Below the pieces are notes generated by a model, which did not search any database, was not told the DNA's origin, and saw only the letters and a program-made list of their open reading frames with translations. Positions 48,634-56,667 of a stretch of 64,000 bases of DNA are shown in pieces (positions within the stretch are counted from its first letter, which is position 1; each line of letters begins with the position of its first letter). Source of the DNA: Pseudomonas sp. R76 (GTDB lineage: Bacteria; Pseudomonadota; Gammaproteobacteria; Pseudomonadales; Pseudomonadaceae); assembly GCF_009834565.1 (NCBI RefSeq), contig NZ_CP019428.1, positions 1,488,001-1,552,000 on the forward strand. The letters are read 5' to 3'. The translations under genes were made by a program, and so were the position numbers.

Positions 48634-49217
48634 GCTTGAATATTCAAGGCACTAGCCATGAGTACGGCGTGATGTTTAAAAGAGTTTGGTAAATGTTTAT
48701 GGTCTGTCAGTGAAAAAGCTATGGGCTGTGTTTTTGTTTTGGAGTTTTATTTTTTACGTCAGTGAATGATTTTTTAACACCTGTCTAGGAACTATGTCTT
48801 ACAGAAGATTCACTATATAAGTGCGAATGGTATGTAAGACTAAGAAAATTCTGTAGGAATTAGGGATGTTAGAAAATATGTGGAATGGAACTAAAAGAGT
48901 CGGAATTTTCTCACCTGTTCACTCGCCTGGCGGCGCCACGCAATGGGCATTTCCTGAAAGTCTTGTGCGGCACGTTTACCTTGATCCACTTATGCGGCGG
49001 ATATTTCACTCAAGATATGTATGCCCACGGAAAGGTCTGAAAGTCTGCATAAAATCGGACGCGTCTGGGTTAATGTTTTTTTGTAGGTTAATTCCTATAT
49101 CGTTGTGGGTTGGGTCTCTGCTTGCTGTTGCTTGGGGGGGAGCGCTATGCCAACTAGGAAACGACTAGGCTATTGTGCTTGCTCTAAATAATTCGAACAG
49201 CGAAATTGGACTTTCTC
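48634..49217. other. AT-rich atypical interval
   Basis: Clearly lower in GC than everything around it, with T-rich runs (48725-48780) and rare codons in its only sizeable ORF. It contains an inverted repeat GTCTTACA (48796-48803) ... TGTAAGAC (48833-48840) enclosing TATATAAG, and the weak ORF 48866-49168. It may be acquired DNA or a relaxed regulatory region for the response regulator at 49218. Confidence 0.6.
48866..49168 (+). CDS. hypothetical small protein, uncertain
   Basis: A 100-residue ORF with TAGGAATTAGGG before the ATG, so initiation is possible. Codon use is unlike the rest of the window (AGA, ATA, TTA, CTA, GGA). The C-terminal third (RLIPISLWVGSLLAVAWGGA) could be a membrane helix. 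I recognise no domain. It lies in an AT-rich island just upstream of a response regulator gene and might equally be non-coding. Confidence 0.3.
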   Translation: MLENMWNGTKRVGIFSPVHSPGGATQWAFPESLVRHVYLDPLMRRIFHSRYVCPRKGLKVCIKSDASGLMFFCRLIPISLWVGSLLAVAWGGALCQLGND

Positions 49218-49850
49218 ATGAATAAAGTGCTGATCGTGGATGATCATCCCGTCATTCGTCTTGCTGTGCGCATGCTCATGGAGCGTCATGGTTATGAAGT
49301 CGTTGCGGAGACTGATAACGGCGTCGATGCGTTGCAACTTGCACGCGAGCATGTGCCGGACATTGTTATATTGGATATCGGAATTCCCAAACTCGATGGC
49401 CTGGAGGTTATCTGCCGCCTGGCCTCCACCAAGCAGCCTGCGCCTGTTAAGGTGTTGGTGCTGACGTCCCAGGCGCCCGGGCATTTTTCCATGCGCTGCA
49501 TGCAGGCGGGCGCGGCGGGCTACGTGTGCAAGCAGCAGGACCTGACTGAGTTGTTGAGCGCCATCAAGGCGGTGCTCTCCGGCTACAGCTATTTCCCCAA
49601 CCAGGCGCTCAACTCCGTGCGCTCCACCATGGGTAACGCCAGTGAGGCGGACATGGTCGAACGCTTGTCGGGGCGCGAAATGATGGTGTTGCAGCAACTG
49701 GCGCGTGGCAAAACCAACAAAGAGATTGCTGACGGCATGTTCCTCAGCAACAAGACCGTGAGTACCTACAAGACGCGCCTGCTGCTCAAGCTCAATGCGC
49801 GTTCCCTCGTCGACCTGATTGAGCTGGCCCAACGCAACGGCCTGGTATAA
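49218..49850 (+). CDS. LuxR-type response regulator (BvgA/RocA-like)
   Basis: A 210-residue NarL/FixJ-family regulator. Receiver domain 1-120 with the acidic pair in VDDHP and phosphoacceptor Asp in IVILDIGIPKLDG; LuxR HTH about 145-208 (LSGREMMVLQQLARGKTNKE, IADGMFLSNKTVSTYKTRLL). It resembles BvgA/EvgA/RocA1 regulators, which work with large hybrid sensor kinases; none is encoded here, so it is an orphan in this window. The ATG at 49218 begins directly at the receiver. Confidence 0.9.
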   Translation: MNKVLIVDDHPVIRLAVRMLMERHGYEVVAETDNGVDALQLAREHVPDIVILDIGIPKLDGLEVICRLASTKQPAPVKVLVLTSQAPGHFSMRCMQAGAAGYVCKQQDLTELLSAIKAVLSGYSYFPNQALNSVRSTMGNASEADMVERLSGREMMVLQQLARGKTNKEIADGMFLSNKTVSTYKTRLLLKLNARSLVDLIELAQRNGLV

Positions 49851-49887
49851 CGGCGGCGGGCGTCCCGCAGGAGCTCGTAGAACCGGC

Positions 49888-49915
49888 AAAAAAAAGCCTC
49901 CGTCAGGGAGGCTTC
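49888..49915 (-). terminator. terminator of the PA3496-family gene
   Basis: On the minus strand GAAGCCTCCCTGACGGAGGC followed by TTTTTTTT. It also lies after the convergent regulator gene. Confidence 0.9.
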
Positions 49916-49933
49916 CGGTCGAAGGCGGCTCGA

Positions 49934-50116
49934 TCAGAGATCGAAGTCGTAATCGGCCAGCTGTTTTTGCAAGCGTCGCTCTTCCAGAAGGTTATCGATA
50001 GTGCGACGTTTGCTCAAATTGGTCTTGGCCACCTCAGCAACAGGGGCTTCCCCATCGTCATCCGACTCAGCAACGAGGTCGTCTTCTACATCCAGTTGTT
50101 CTTTGCCAGTGCTCAT
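49934..50116 (-). CDS. PA3496-family small acidic protein
   Basis: A 60-residue protein: acidic N-terminal half (EDDLVAESDDDGEAP) and a basic/helical C-terminal half (KRRTIDNLLEERRLQKQLAD) ending DYDFDL. It matches the short PA3496 family conserved next to nth in Pseudomonas and annotated only as a putative envelope-integrity protein. AAGGTTAAC-type RBS upstream and a dedicated terminator support a real gene. Confidence 0.82.
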   Translation of the reverse strand: MSTGKEQLDVEDDLVAESDDDGEAPVAEVAKTNLSKRRTIDNLLEERRLQKQLADYDFDL

Positions 50117-50223
50117 AAGGTTAACTCCAGGCTAAGACTGCCGTTGGCGCTCCTTATAACGATAAACCACGACAGGGTAAAAAAGATTTTTTCAATCGAC
50201 TGATCGAGAAAACCAATGAACCC

Positions 50224-50862
50224 TCAATCGTCGGACGTCTTGTCCTTGTATTCGCACAGGTCTTCGATGCGGCAACTGCCGCAGCGCGGTTTGCGGGCCT
50301 GGCAAACGTAGCGTCCGTGAAGGATCAGCCAGTGATGGGAGTCGAGCAAATACGGCTTGGGCACGAACTTCATCAGCTGCTTTTCCACTTCCACCACGTT
50401 CTTGCCGCGCGCGATGCCGGTTCGGTTGCTGACGCGAAAAATATGCGTGTCCACCGCCATGGTCAGTTGCCGGAACGCGGTATTGAGCACCACATTGGCG
50501 GTTTTACGCCCCACCCCTGGAAGCGCTTCCAGTGCCTCGCGGGTCTGTGGGACTTCGCCGCCATGCAACTCGACAAGCAGGCGGCAGGTCTCGATCACAT
50601 TCCTGGCTTTGCTGTTGTACAGGCCGATGGTCTTGATGTATTCCGACAACCCTTCCACGCCCAGGGCATAGATGGCCTGCGGCGTATTGGCCACCGGATA
50701 CAGTTTGGCCGTGGCCTTGTTGACGCCAACGTCCGTGGACTGGGCCGACAGGATCACCGCAATCAGCAATTCGAACGGCGACGAGTAGGCCAGCTCGGTT
50801 TTGGGTTCCGGATTGTCTTCGTGAAGCCTGCGGAAAATTTCCAGGCGTTTTGCGGCGTTCAT
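50224..50862 (-). CDS. nth: endonuclease III
   Basis: A 212-residue bifunctional DNA glycosylase/AP lyase for oxidised pyrimidines. Helix-hairpin-helix ALPGVGRKTANVVLN with the catalytic Lys, catalytic Asp in AVDTHIFRVSNR, and the C-terminal 4Fe-4S loop C-x6-C-x2-C-x5-C (CQARKPRCGSCRIEDLC). It lies downstream of rsxB; in P. aeruginosa nth ends the rnf operon. Confidence 0.95.
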   Translation of the reverse strand: MNAAKRLEIFRRLHEDNPEPKTELAYSSPFELLIAVILSAQSTDVGVNKATAKLYPVANTPQAIYALGVEGLSEYIKTIGLYNSKARNVIETCRLLVELHGGEVPQTREALEALPGVGRKTANVVLNTAFRQLTMAVDTHIFRVSNRTGIARGKNVVEVEKQLMKFVPKPYLLDSHHWLILHGRYVCQARKPRCGSCRIEDLCEYKDKTSDD

Positions 50863-50964
50863 GGGGCAGGCATTTCCTTACGGGCGGTCAGCGTGAGGGG
50901 CGACGTAGGGCCGAGCGTTGCAGGATAAACCATCGTCACCGTGCCCGGCAGCGCCGGTTGCGGC

Positions 50965-52128
50965 TCAAGCGCCGGTATGGGCATCGACTTGGCGCTGCGC
51001 TTCGTCCAGTTTGAGTTGTGCGGCTTTCAGTTCATCCGCGCTGACGTCCGACTGGCGTTGCAGCTTGCTGACATCGGCGCGGGCATAGGCCAGGGCGGTT
51101 TTCAACTGACGCAACTGGGCGTCGACGGGGCGTTTTTCCACGCGCTGCAAGACGGGCCGGGGCTGTTCGCTGATCGCCTCGGCATCATGCAGCCCCTGTT
51201 CGGCGTTGCACAGTGCGGCGCTCAGCGTTGCCAGTTGCTGCTCGTCGGCATTCAGGTCCTGAGCTTTTTTCAATTCGGCGCGGCGCATGGCCAGCTGGAT
51301 TTTTGCGCGCTTGAGCTCAGGGTCTTTGGTGGTTGGAGGTGGCGGCGAGCTGTTCACTTCCAGTGCCGCAAGCGCCTGCTCCGCCGCTTCGAACTGCTGC
51401 TGCAGGGCAATCAACTGCGACTGCTGCTCAAAGGTTGGCGGGTGGCCGAACGCTTTCAGGGATTTGTGCAGTTGGGCGCGACTCATGGCGACCGTGATCT
51501 TGGCTTTCTTGACGGCAGCATCCCTGGCGGCCGCGGCGGAATCGGCCAGCACGGGCGCAATCGGCGCCGAGCGTTTGGCCCGCGCCAGGCGCTCAGCGAG
51601 CTTGTGCGCTTCTTCGCGCTGCAAGCGTGCGTTGCGCTGCTCATAACGCCGGCGTGCGCGGTCGCGCTTGAGGCCGCGTTCATGGCGCTGGCGATCGTTG
51701 GCCGCCAGGCCGCCCACAATTGGCAGCACGGTGGTCGCCGGGCGCATTTCGATGCAGTCGACAGGGCAGGGCGCGACGCACAGGTCGCAACCGGTGCACT
51801 CATCGATGATCACCGTGTGCATCAACTTGGCCGCGCCGACAATCGCATCCACCGGGCAGGCCTGGATGCACTTGGTGCAGCCGATGCACTCGGCCTCGCG
51901 GATATAGGCGACTTGGGCAGGAGCTTCACCCCGGCTGGTGTCCAGTTCCAGCACCGGCACGCGCAGCAACTGCGCAAGGCCCGCGATGGTTTCCTGCCCA
52001 CCGGGCGGGCACTTGTTGATTGCCTCGCCCTGAGCGATGCCTTCGGCGTAAGGCTTGCAGCCCGGGTGCCCGCATTTGCCACATTGGGTCTGCGGCAGCA
52101 GCGCGTCGATACGTTGAATCAGGTTCAT
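50965..52128 (-). CDS. rsxB: solitary RsxB/RnfB-like ferredoxin with long C-terminal extension
   Basis: A 387-residue protein, about twice the length of E. coli RsxB. Residues 1-50 hold the RnfB-type 4Fe-4S domain ([15 protein letters not shown] ... NKCPPGG) and 78-130 two ferredoxin clusters ([24 protein letters not shown]). Residues 145-387 are Ala/Lys/Gln/Glu-rich and probably coiled coil. The N-terminal membrane helix of classical RnfB is missing: the protein starts [17 protein letters not shown]. None of rnfA, C, D, G or E is adjacent; instead nth and metG flank it. A soluble electron carrier of altered function is plausible. Start 52128 is used because an upstream in-frame ATG adds only ten non-homologous residues. 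Confidence 0.85.
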   Translation of the reverse strand: MNLIQRIDALLPQTQCGKCGHPGCKPYAEGIAQGEAINKCPPGGQETIAGLAQLLRVPVLELDTSRGEAPAQVAYIREAECIGCTKCIQACPVDAIVGAAKLMHTVIIDECTGCDLCVAPCPVDCIEMRPATTVLPIVGGLAANDRQRHERGLKRDRARRRYEQRNARLQREEAHKLAERLARAKRSAPIAPVLADSAAAARDAAVKKAKITVAMSRAQLHKSLKAFGHPPTFEQQSQLIALQQQFEAAEQALAALEVNSSPPPPTTKDPELKRAKIQLAMRRAELKKAQDLNADEQQLATLSAALCNAEQGLHDAEAISEQPRPVLQRVEKRPVDAQLRQLKTALAYARADVSKLQRQSDVSADELKAAQLKLDEAQRQVDAHTGA

Positions 52129-52185
52129 GGGGTGATCATTGGCGTGCCGGTTAAACAAACAGGGCCTGTCGCGGTAAGCAGGCTT

Positions 52186-52321
52186 GTTGTGGCGAGCGGG
52201 CTTGCCCCGCGTTGGGGCGCGCAGCGGCCCTAGACCAGGCGCCTCGTTCTACTTGTAAAAACGCGGTGGTCCTGATGGGGCTGCTTCGCAGCCCAACGCG
52301 GGGCAAGCCCGCTCGCCACAA
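52186..52321. repeat. extragenic palindromic element, family C
   Basis: GTTGTGGCGAGCGGGCTTGC at the left and GCAAGCCCGCTCGCCACAAC at the right, with inner GGGGCTGCTTCGCAGCCC. Decayed extra copies of the right unit follow (CGAGCCCGTCGACTACAAC). Confidence 0.85.
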
Positions 52322-52385
52322 CGAGCCCGTCGACTACAACAGGCCAACTCACTTCAACAAGCCCGCGCCACTCAGCCAGACAGGC

Positions 52386-54437
52386 TTACTTGATCCGCTG
52401 ACCCGGCTTGGCGCCGCTGTCAGGGCTCAACAGGTAGATCTCTTCGCCACCAGGGCCGGCGGCCATCACCATGCCTTCAGAGATGCCGAACTTCATTTTC
52501 CGTGGCTTGAGGTTGGCGATCATCATGGTCAGGCGGCCATCGAGCTTGGACGGGTCCGGGTAAGCGCTCTTGATGCCGGAGAACACGTTACGTTGCTCGC
52601 CGCCCAGGTCCAGGGTCAGGCGCAGCAGCTTGTCGGCACCTTCCACGGCTTCGGCTTTGACGATCAGCGCGACACGCAGGTCCACGGCAGCAAAGGCGTC
52701 GAAATCGATTTCCGCCGAAATCGGGTCCTTGTCCAGTTCGCCGTTGCCTGCCGGTGCTGCGTCGCCGGTGTCGGTCTGGCTGGCGACCAGGTCTTCTTTC
52801 GAAGCGTCGGTCATCGCCTGCACCTTGACCGGGTCGATACGGGTCATCAACGGCTTGAACTCGTTCAATTGATGGTTGCTGAGCAACGTGGCGTGGTCGT
52901 TCCAGGTCAGCGGCGCGACGTTGAGGAACGCCTCGGCGTCAGCGGCCAACAATGGCAGCACCGGCTTGAGGAAGATCACCAACTGGCGGAACAGGTTGAC
53001 GCCCGTGGCGCAGATCGCCTGGACTTCAGCCTGCTTGCCTTCCTGCTTGTTCAGCGACCACGGTGCCTTGTCGGCGATCCAGGCGTTGGCACGGTCGGCC
53101 AGGCCCATGATCTCGCGCATGGCGCGGGCAAAGTCGCGGGCTTCATAGGCGTCGGCGATGCTTGGCGCAGCGGCCAGGAATGCTTCGGTCAGTTCCGGTG
53201 CGGCGTTTTCCGCTACCAGTACGCCGGCATTGCCCTTGTGGATAAACCCGGCGCAACGGCTGGCGATGTTGACGACTTTGCCGACCAGGTCCGAGTTGAC
53301 CTTCTGTACGAAGTCTTCCAGGTTCAGGTCGAGGTCGTCGACGCCACGGCCCAGCTTGGAGGCGTAGTAGTAGCGCAGGTATTCCGGCGACAGATGGTCC
53401 AGGTAGGTGCGCGCCTTGATAAAGGTGCCACGGGACTTGGACATCTTCTGGCCGTTGACCGTCAGGTAGCCGTGTACCGCAATGCCGGTTGGCTTGCGGT
53501 AGCCCGAACCTTCGAGCATCGCCGGCCAGAACAGGGCGTGGAAGTTGACGATGTCCTTGCCGATGAAGTGGTACAGCTCGGCGGTGGAATCCTTGGCCCA
53601 GAACGCGTCGAAATCCAGCTCCGGCGTGCGGTCGCACAGGTTCTTGAAGCTGGCCATGTAGCCGATTGGCGCGTCCAGCCACACATAGAAATACTTGCCC
53701 GGCTCGTCCGGGATTTCAAAGCCGAAGTACGGCGCATCGCGGGAGATGTCCCACTGTTGCAGGCCGGCATCCAGCCATTCGGCGATCTTGTTGGCCACGG
53801 CGTCTTGCAGGGTGCCGCTGCGCGTCCAGGTTTGCAGCATCTGCTGGAAGTCCGGGAGCTTGAAGAAGAAGTGCTGGGAATCCTTGAGCACCGGAATGGC
53901 GCCAGAAATGGCCGAGCGCGGGTTCTTCAGGTCAGTCGGTGCGTAGGTGGCGCCGCACTTCTCGCAGTTGTCGCCGTACTGGTCCTCGGTGCCGCATTTC
54001 GGGCAGGTGCCCTTGATGAAGCGGTCGGCCAGGAACATTTTCTTTTCCGGGTCGAAATACTGCGTGATCGAGCGCGTGGCAATGTGCCCGGCGTCGCGCA
54101 AGCGCGTGTAGATCTGGCTCGACAGCTCACGGTTTTCGTCGGAGTGGGTCGAGTGGAAATTGTCGAAATCGACCAGGAACTCGGCAAAGTCGGCGCTGTG
54201 TTCAGCCTGCACATTGGCGATCAGTTGTTCCGGGGTAATCCCTTCCTTTTCGGCGCGCAACATGATGGCCGAACCGTGGGCGTCGTCCGCGCAGACATAA
54301 ATGCATTGATTGCCGCGATGCTTCTGAAAGCGCACCCACATATCGGTCTGGATGTACTCAAGCATATGGCCAAGATGGATAGAACCATTGGCATAGGGCA
54401 GGGCGCTGGTGACGAGGATCTTGCGTGGCTCGGACAT
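52386..54437 (-). CDS. metG: methionyl-tRNA synthetase
   Basis: A 683-residue class I synthetase. HIGH motif in [20 protein letters not shown] motif in [11 protein letters not shown], a zinc knuckle ([18 protein letters not shown]) and a C-terminal EMAP/tRNA-binding domain (about 580-683, [20 protein letters not shown]). Length agrees with the dimeric MetG of gamma-proteobacteria. It is divergent from apbC across 172 bases. Confidence 0.96.
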   Translation of the reverse strand: MSEPRKILVTSALPYANGSIHLGHMLEYIQTDMWVRFQKHRGNQCIYVCADDAHGSAIMLRAEKEGITPEQLIANVQAEHSADFAEFLVDFDNFHSTHSDENRELSSQIYTRLRDAGHIATRSITQYFDPEKKMFLADRFIKGTCPKCGTEDQYGDNCEKCGATYAPTDLKNPRSAISGAIPVLKDSQHFFFKLPDFQQMLQTWTRSGTLQDAVANKIAEWLDAGLQQWDISRDAPYFGFEIPDEPGKYFYVWLDAPIGYMASFKNLCDRTPELDFDAFWAKDSTAELYHFIGKDIVNFHALFWPAMLEGSGYRKPTGIAVHGYLTVNGQKMSKSRGTFIKARTYLDHLSPEYLRYYYASKLGRGVDDLDLNLEDFVQKVNSDLVGKVVNIASRCAGFIHKGNAGVLVAENAAPELTEAFLAAAPSIADAYEARDFARAMREIMGLADRANAWIADKAPWSLNKQEGKQAEVQAICATGVNLFRQLVIFLKPVLPLLAADAEAFLNVAPLTWNDHATLLSNHQLNEFKPLMTRIDPVKVQAMTDASKEDLVASQTDTGDAAPAGNGELDKDPISAEIDFDAFAAVDLRVALIVKAEAVEGADKLLRLTLDLGGEQRNVFSGIKSAYPDPSKLDGRLTMMIANLKPRKMKFGISEGMVMAAGPGGEEIYLLSPDSGAKPGQRIK

Positions 54438-54609
54438 GGGGCTCGGCTACTTGATGAAACGGAGGTCGGCCACTATAAAGCGCCGGGAAATTTATTTCAC
54501 CCCGTGAGGCTGTTTCAAGCACCTCCCAACCTTCGAAAGCATGCCGCTGGGCGGCTGGAACGGTTAGGATAGCCGCCTGTTTCAGTCAGTCTTTTTTCGG
54601 GAGTAGCCC

Positions 54610-55704
54610 ATGAGCGCCGTCAATCGCGCAGCGGTGGAAGCCGTTCTTCGCCAATACACCGACCCCTATTTGAACCAGGACCCGGTCAGTGCCGGCTGTG
54701 TACGCGCCATCGAGGTCCAGGGCGACACGGTGTCGGTCCAGCTGGAGCTGGGTTATGCCGCCGGTCTGTTCAAGAGCGGTTGGGCGCAGATGCTGCAAAT
54801 GGCTATCGAGGGTCTCGACGGCGTGGGTTCGGCCAAGGTCGACATCCAGTGCGTGATCGCCGCGCACAAGGCCCAGGCGCAAATCCCTGGCCTGGCCAAC
54901 GTCAAGAACGTCGTGGCCGTGGCGTCGGGCAAAGGCGGCGTGGGTAAATCCACCACAGCGGCCAACCTGGCGCTGGCGCTGGCCCGTGAAGGTGCGCGCG
55001 TGGGGATTCTCGACGCCGACATTTATGGCCCAAGCCAAGGTGTGATGTTCGGCATCGCCGAAGGCACGCGGCCGAAGGTCAAGGACCAGAAGTGGTTCGT
55101 GCCCATTGAGTCGATGGGCGTGGAAGTCATGTCCATGGCCTTCCTCACCGATGACAACACGCCGATGGTCTGGCGCGGGCCGATGGTCTCGGGCGCCTTG
55201 CTGCAACTGGTCACCCAGACCGCCTGGGGCGACCTGGATTACCTGGTGATCGACATGCCGCCAGGCACTGGCGATATCCAACTGACCCTGGCGCAGAAAG
55301 TCCCGGTGGCCGGTTCGGTGATCGTGACCACACCGCAGGACCTGGCGCTGCTCGACGCGCGAAAAGGCGTGGAGATGTTCCGCAAGGTCAACATCCCGGT
55401 GCTGGGCGTGGTGGAAAACATGGCGGTACACATCTGCTCCAACTGCGGGCATGCCGAGCACCTGTTCGGTGAAGGCGGCGGTGCGAAGCTGGCCACCCAA
55501 TACGGCGTTGAAGTGCTGGCCTCGTTGCCACTGGCGATGGAGATTCGTGAGCAGGCAGACGGCGGCAAACCCACCGTGGCCGCCGAGCCCGATGGGCAGA
55601 TCGCTCTGATTTACCAGGAGCTGGCCCGTCATGTTGGGGCGCGTATCGTCCTTCAAGAAGCGGCTGCGCCGGCAATGCCGACGATTACGGTCAGCGACGA
55701 CTGA
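54610..55704 (+). CDS. apbC: Fe-S cluster carrier ATPase ApbC/Mrp
   Basis: A 364-residue P-loop scaffold for Fe-S cluster transfer. N-terminal MIP18/DUF59 domain (about 5-80), deviant Walker A GKGGVGKSTTAANLALAL, switch DADIYGPSQG and the cluster-binding CSNCG motif. It faces away from metG, the conserved Pseudomonas arrangement. A terminator follows the stop. Confidence 0.95.
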   Translation: MSAVNRAAVEAVLRQYTDPYLNQDPVSAGCVRAIEVQGDTVSVQLELGYAAGLFKSGWAQMLQMAIEGLDGVGSAKVDIQCVIAAHKAQAQIPGLANVKNVVAVASGKGGVGKSTTAANLALALAREGARVGILDADIYGPSQGVMFGIAEGTRPKVKDQKWFVPIESMGVEVMSMAFLTDDNTPMVWRGPMVSGALLQLVTQTAWGDLDYLVIDMPPGTGDIQLTLAQKVPVAGSVIVTTPQDLALLDARKGVEMFRKVNIPVLGVVENMAVHICSNCGHAEHLFGEGGGAKLATQYGVEVLASLPLAMEIREQADGGKPTVAAEPDGQIALIYQELARHVGARIVLQEAAAPAMPTITVSDD

Positions 55705-55722
55705 TCCGCCTGAAGGAAAACA

Positions 55723-55748
55723 AGCCTCGACTGGGTCGGGGCTTTTTC
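55723..55748 (+). terminator. terminator of apbC
   Basis: AGCCTCGAC-TGG-GTCGGGGCT followed by five T; one mismatch in the stem. Confidence 0.8.
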
Positions 55749-55800
55749 TTGCCTGCGAATAGGTCACCAAGGTGTAACTGCGCATTTACACAATTGCGCG

Positions 55801-55818
55801 TGTAAGCATTCGCTTACT
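55801..55818. promoter_or_regulatory. GacA upstream activating sequence of rsmZ
   Basis: TGTAAG-CATTCG-CTTACT matches the GacA box TGTAAG-N6-CTTACA with one base different. It lies about 180 bases before the rsmZ start, as in other fluorescent pseudomonads. The AT-rich linker (55840-55925) is where IHF or MvaT-type proteins would bind. Confidence 0.85.
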
Positions 55819-55954
55819 TTTCCGTAAGTGTTTGGGTTTTTTGCCGGGGCGGGACGTCTCGAATTGACGAGAGTATTTTCTATCTTGTTGAAATATAACA
55901 ATTATTTATATTTGTTTGAGCGTTCAAGTCTGTCAGCCCGCCGGTTGGATCCCG

Positions 55955-55983
55955 TTGAACTTACGTTGGAAGTCTCTAAGATC
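55955..55983 (+). promoter_or_regulatory. putative sigma-70 promoter of rsmZ
   Basis: TTGAAC, a 17-base spacer and TAAGAT, placing transcription start near 55990. Confidence 0.55.
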
Positions 55984-55990
55984 AGCCCTG

Positions 55991-56122
55991 TGTCCACGGA
56001 TTGACACAGCCATCAAGGAACGATGGTTGAAGGAACGTCGCAGGATGCGATTCATCAGGACGATGAAAAGGAATACAGGGACTAGGGAAAAAATGTGGGC
56101 GGGTCATACCGCCCCTTTTTTT
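55991..56122 (+). ncRNA. rsmZ: RsmZ regulatory small RNA
   Basis: About 130 nt, beginning TGTCCACGGATTGACACAGC. Eight GGA motifs are present, several in hairpin loops: TGTC-cacGGAtt-GACA, CATC-aaGGAac-GATG, TCGC-aGGAt-GCGA and TCATC-aGGAc-GATGA. These are the binding sites by which RsmZ sequesters the translational repressors RsmA and RsmE. The 3' end is a terminator, GGGCGG-gtcata-CCGCCC followed by CTTTTTTT. The GacA box upstream and fdxA downstream (convergent) confirm the identity. It relays the GacS/GacA system, which controls secondary metabolism and exoproducts. The upstream gene is apbC where rpoS would be expected. Confidence 0.93.
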
Positions 56123-56158
56123 GCCTGCAGAAAAGTGAAACCCGCCACACAGAAACGC

Positions 56159-56184
56159 AAAAAGGCCCGCAAGGGGCCTTTTTT
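56159..56184. terminator. bidirectional terminator at fdxA
   Basis: AAAAAGGCCC-GCAA-GGGGCCTTTTTT, able to end fdxA on the minus strand and any read-through from rsmZ on the plus strand. Confidence 0.88.
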
Positions 56185-56201
56185 ATTGGGCGGCGGCGCT
56201 G

Positions 56202-56525
56202 TTAGCGCTCCAGGTCTGCAAGCTTGCCTTTCTTGCCATCCCACTGCGCTGCATCCGGCATCGGATCTTTACGCTCAGTGATATTCGGCCAGATTTCCGC
56301 CAGCTCGACGTTCAACTGAATGAATTCCTGCATCTCTGCCGGGACTTCGTCCTCGGAGAAAATTGCGACGGCCGGGCACTCTGGTTCACACAGGGCGCAG
56401 TCGATGCACTCATCCGGGTGGATAACCAGGAAGTTCGGGCCTTCGTAGAAGCAGTCCACCGGACACACTTCGACGCAGTCGGTGTACTTGCACTTGATGC
56501 AGTTGTCGGTAACGACGAAGGTCAT
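56202..56525 (-). CDS. fdxA: 7Fe ferredoxin FdxA
   Basis: A 107-residue Azotobacter ferredoxin I-type protein carrying one 3Fe-4S and one 4Fe-4S cluster: [17 protein letters not shown] and [12 protein letters not shown]. The C-terminal extension of about 45 residues is typical of the seven-iron group. It is transcribed toward rsmZ and follows mutS in orientation, the usual Pseudomonas order. Confidence 0.95.
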   Translation of the reverse strand: MTFVVTDNCIKCKYTDCVEVCPVDCFYEGPNFLVIHPDECIDCALCEPECPAVAIFSEDEVPAEMQEFIQLNVELAEIWPNITERKDPMPDAAQWDGKKGKLADLER

Positions 56526-56667
56526 TTCTAATTTTCTCCTCAGGCGGCGGCAGCGAAACCCTTTGTGGCAGGGCTCGCGAGGTTCGGGAGCGATAGTCTG
56601 CAGGCCAGGCTAAAAGCCTGCAGCATCCCAAACCGCGCGAGAGTCTACCAGCTTGCAAGCGTCTGCG

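Noticed and set aside
52212..54572. 786-codon open frame antisense to metG
   Set aside because: Shadow of metG; begins inside a REP element and shows no domain or RBS.
55916..56281. 121-codon ORF over rsmZ
   Set aside because: It crosses the rsmZ terminator and the fdxA terminator and reads into fdxA antisense; the region is explained by the sRNA.
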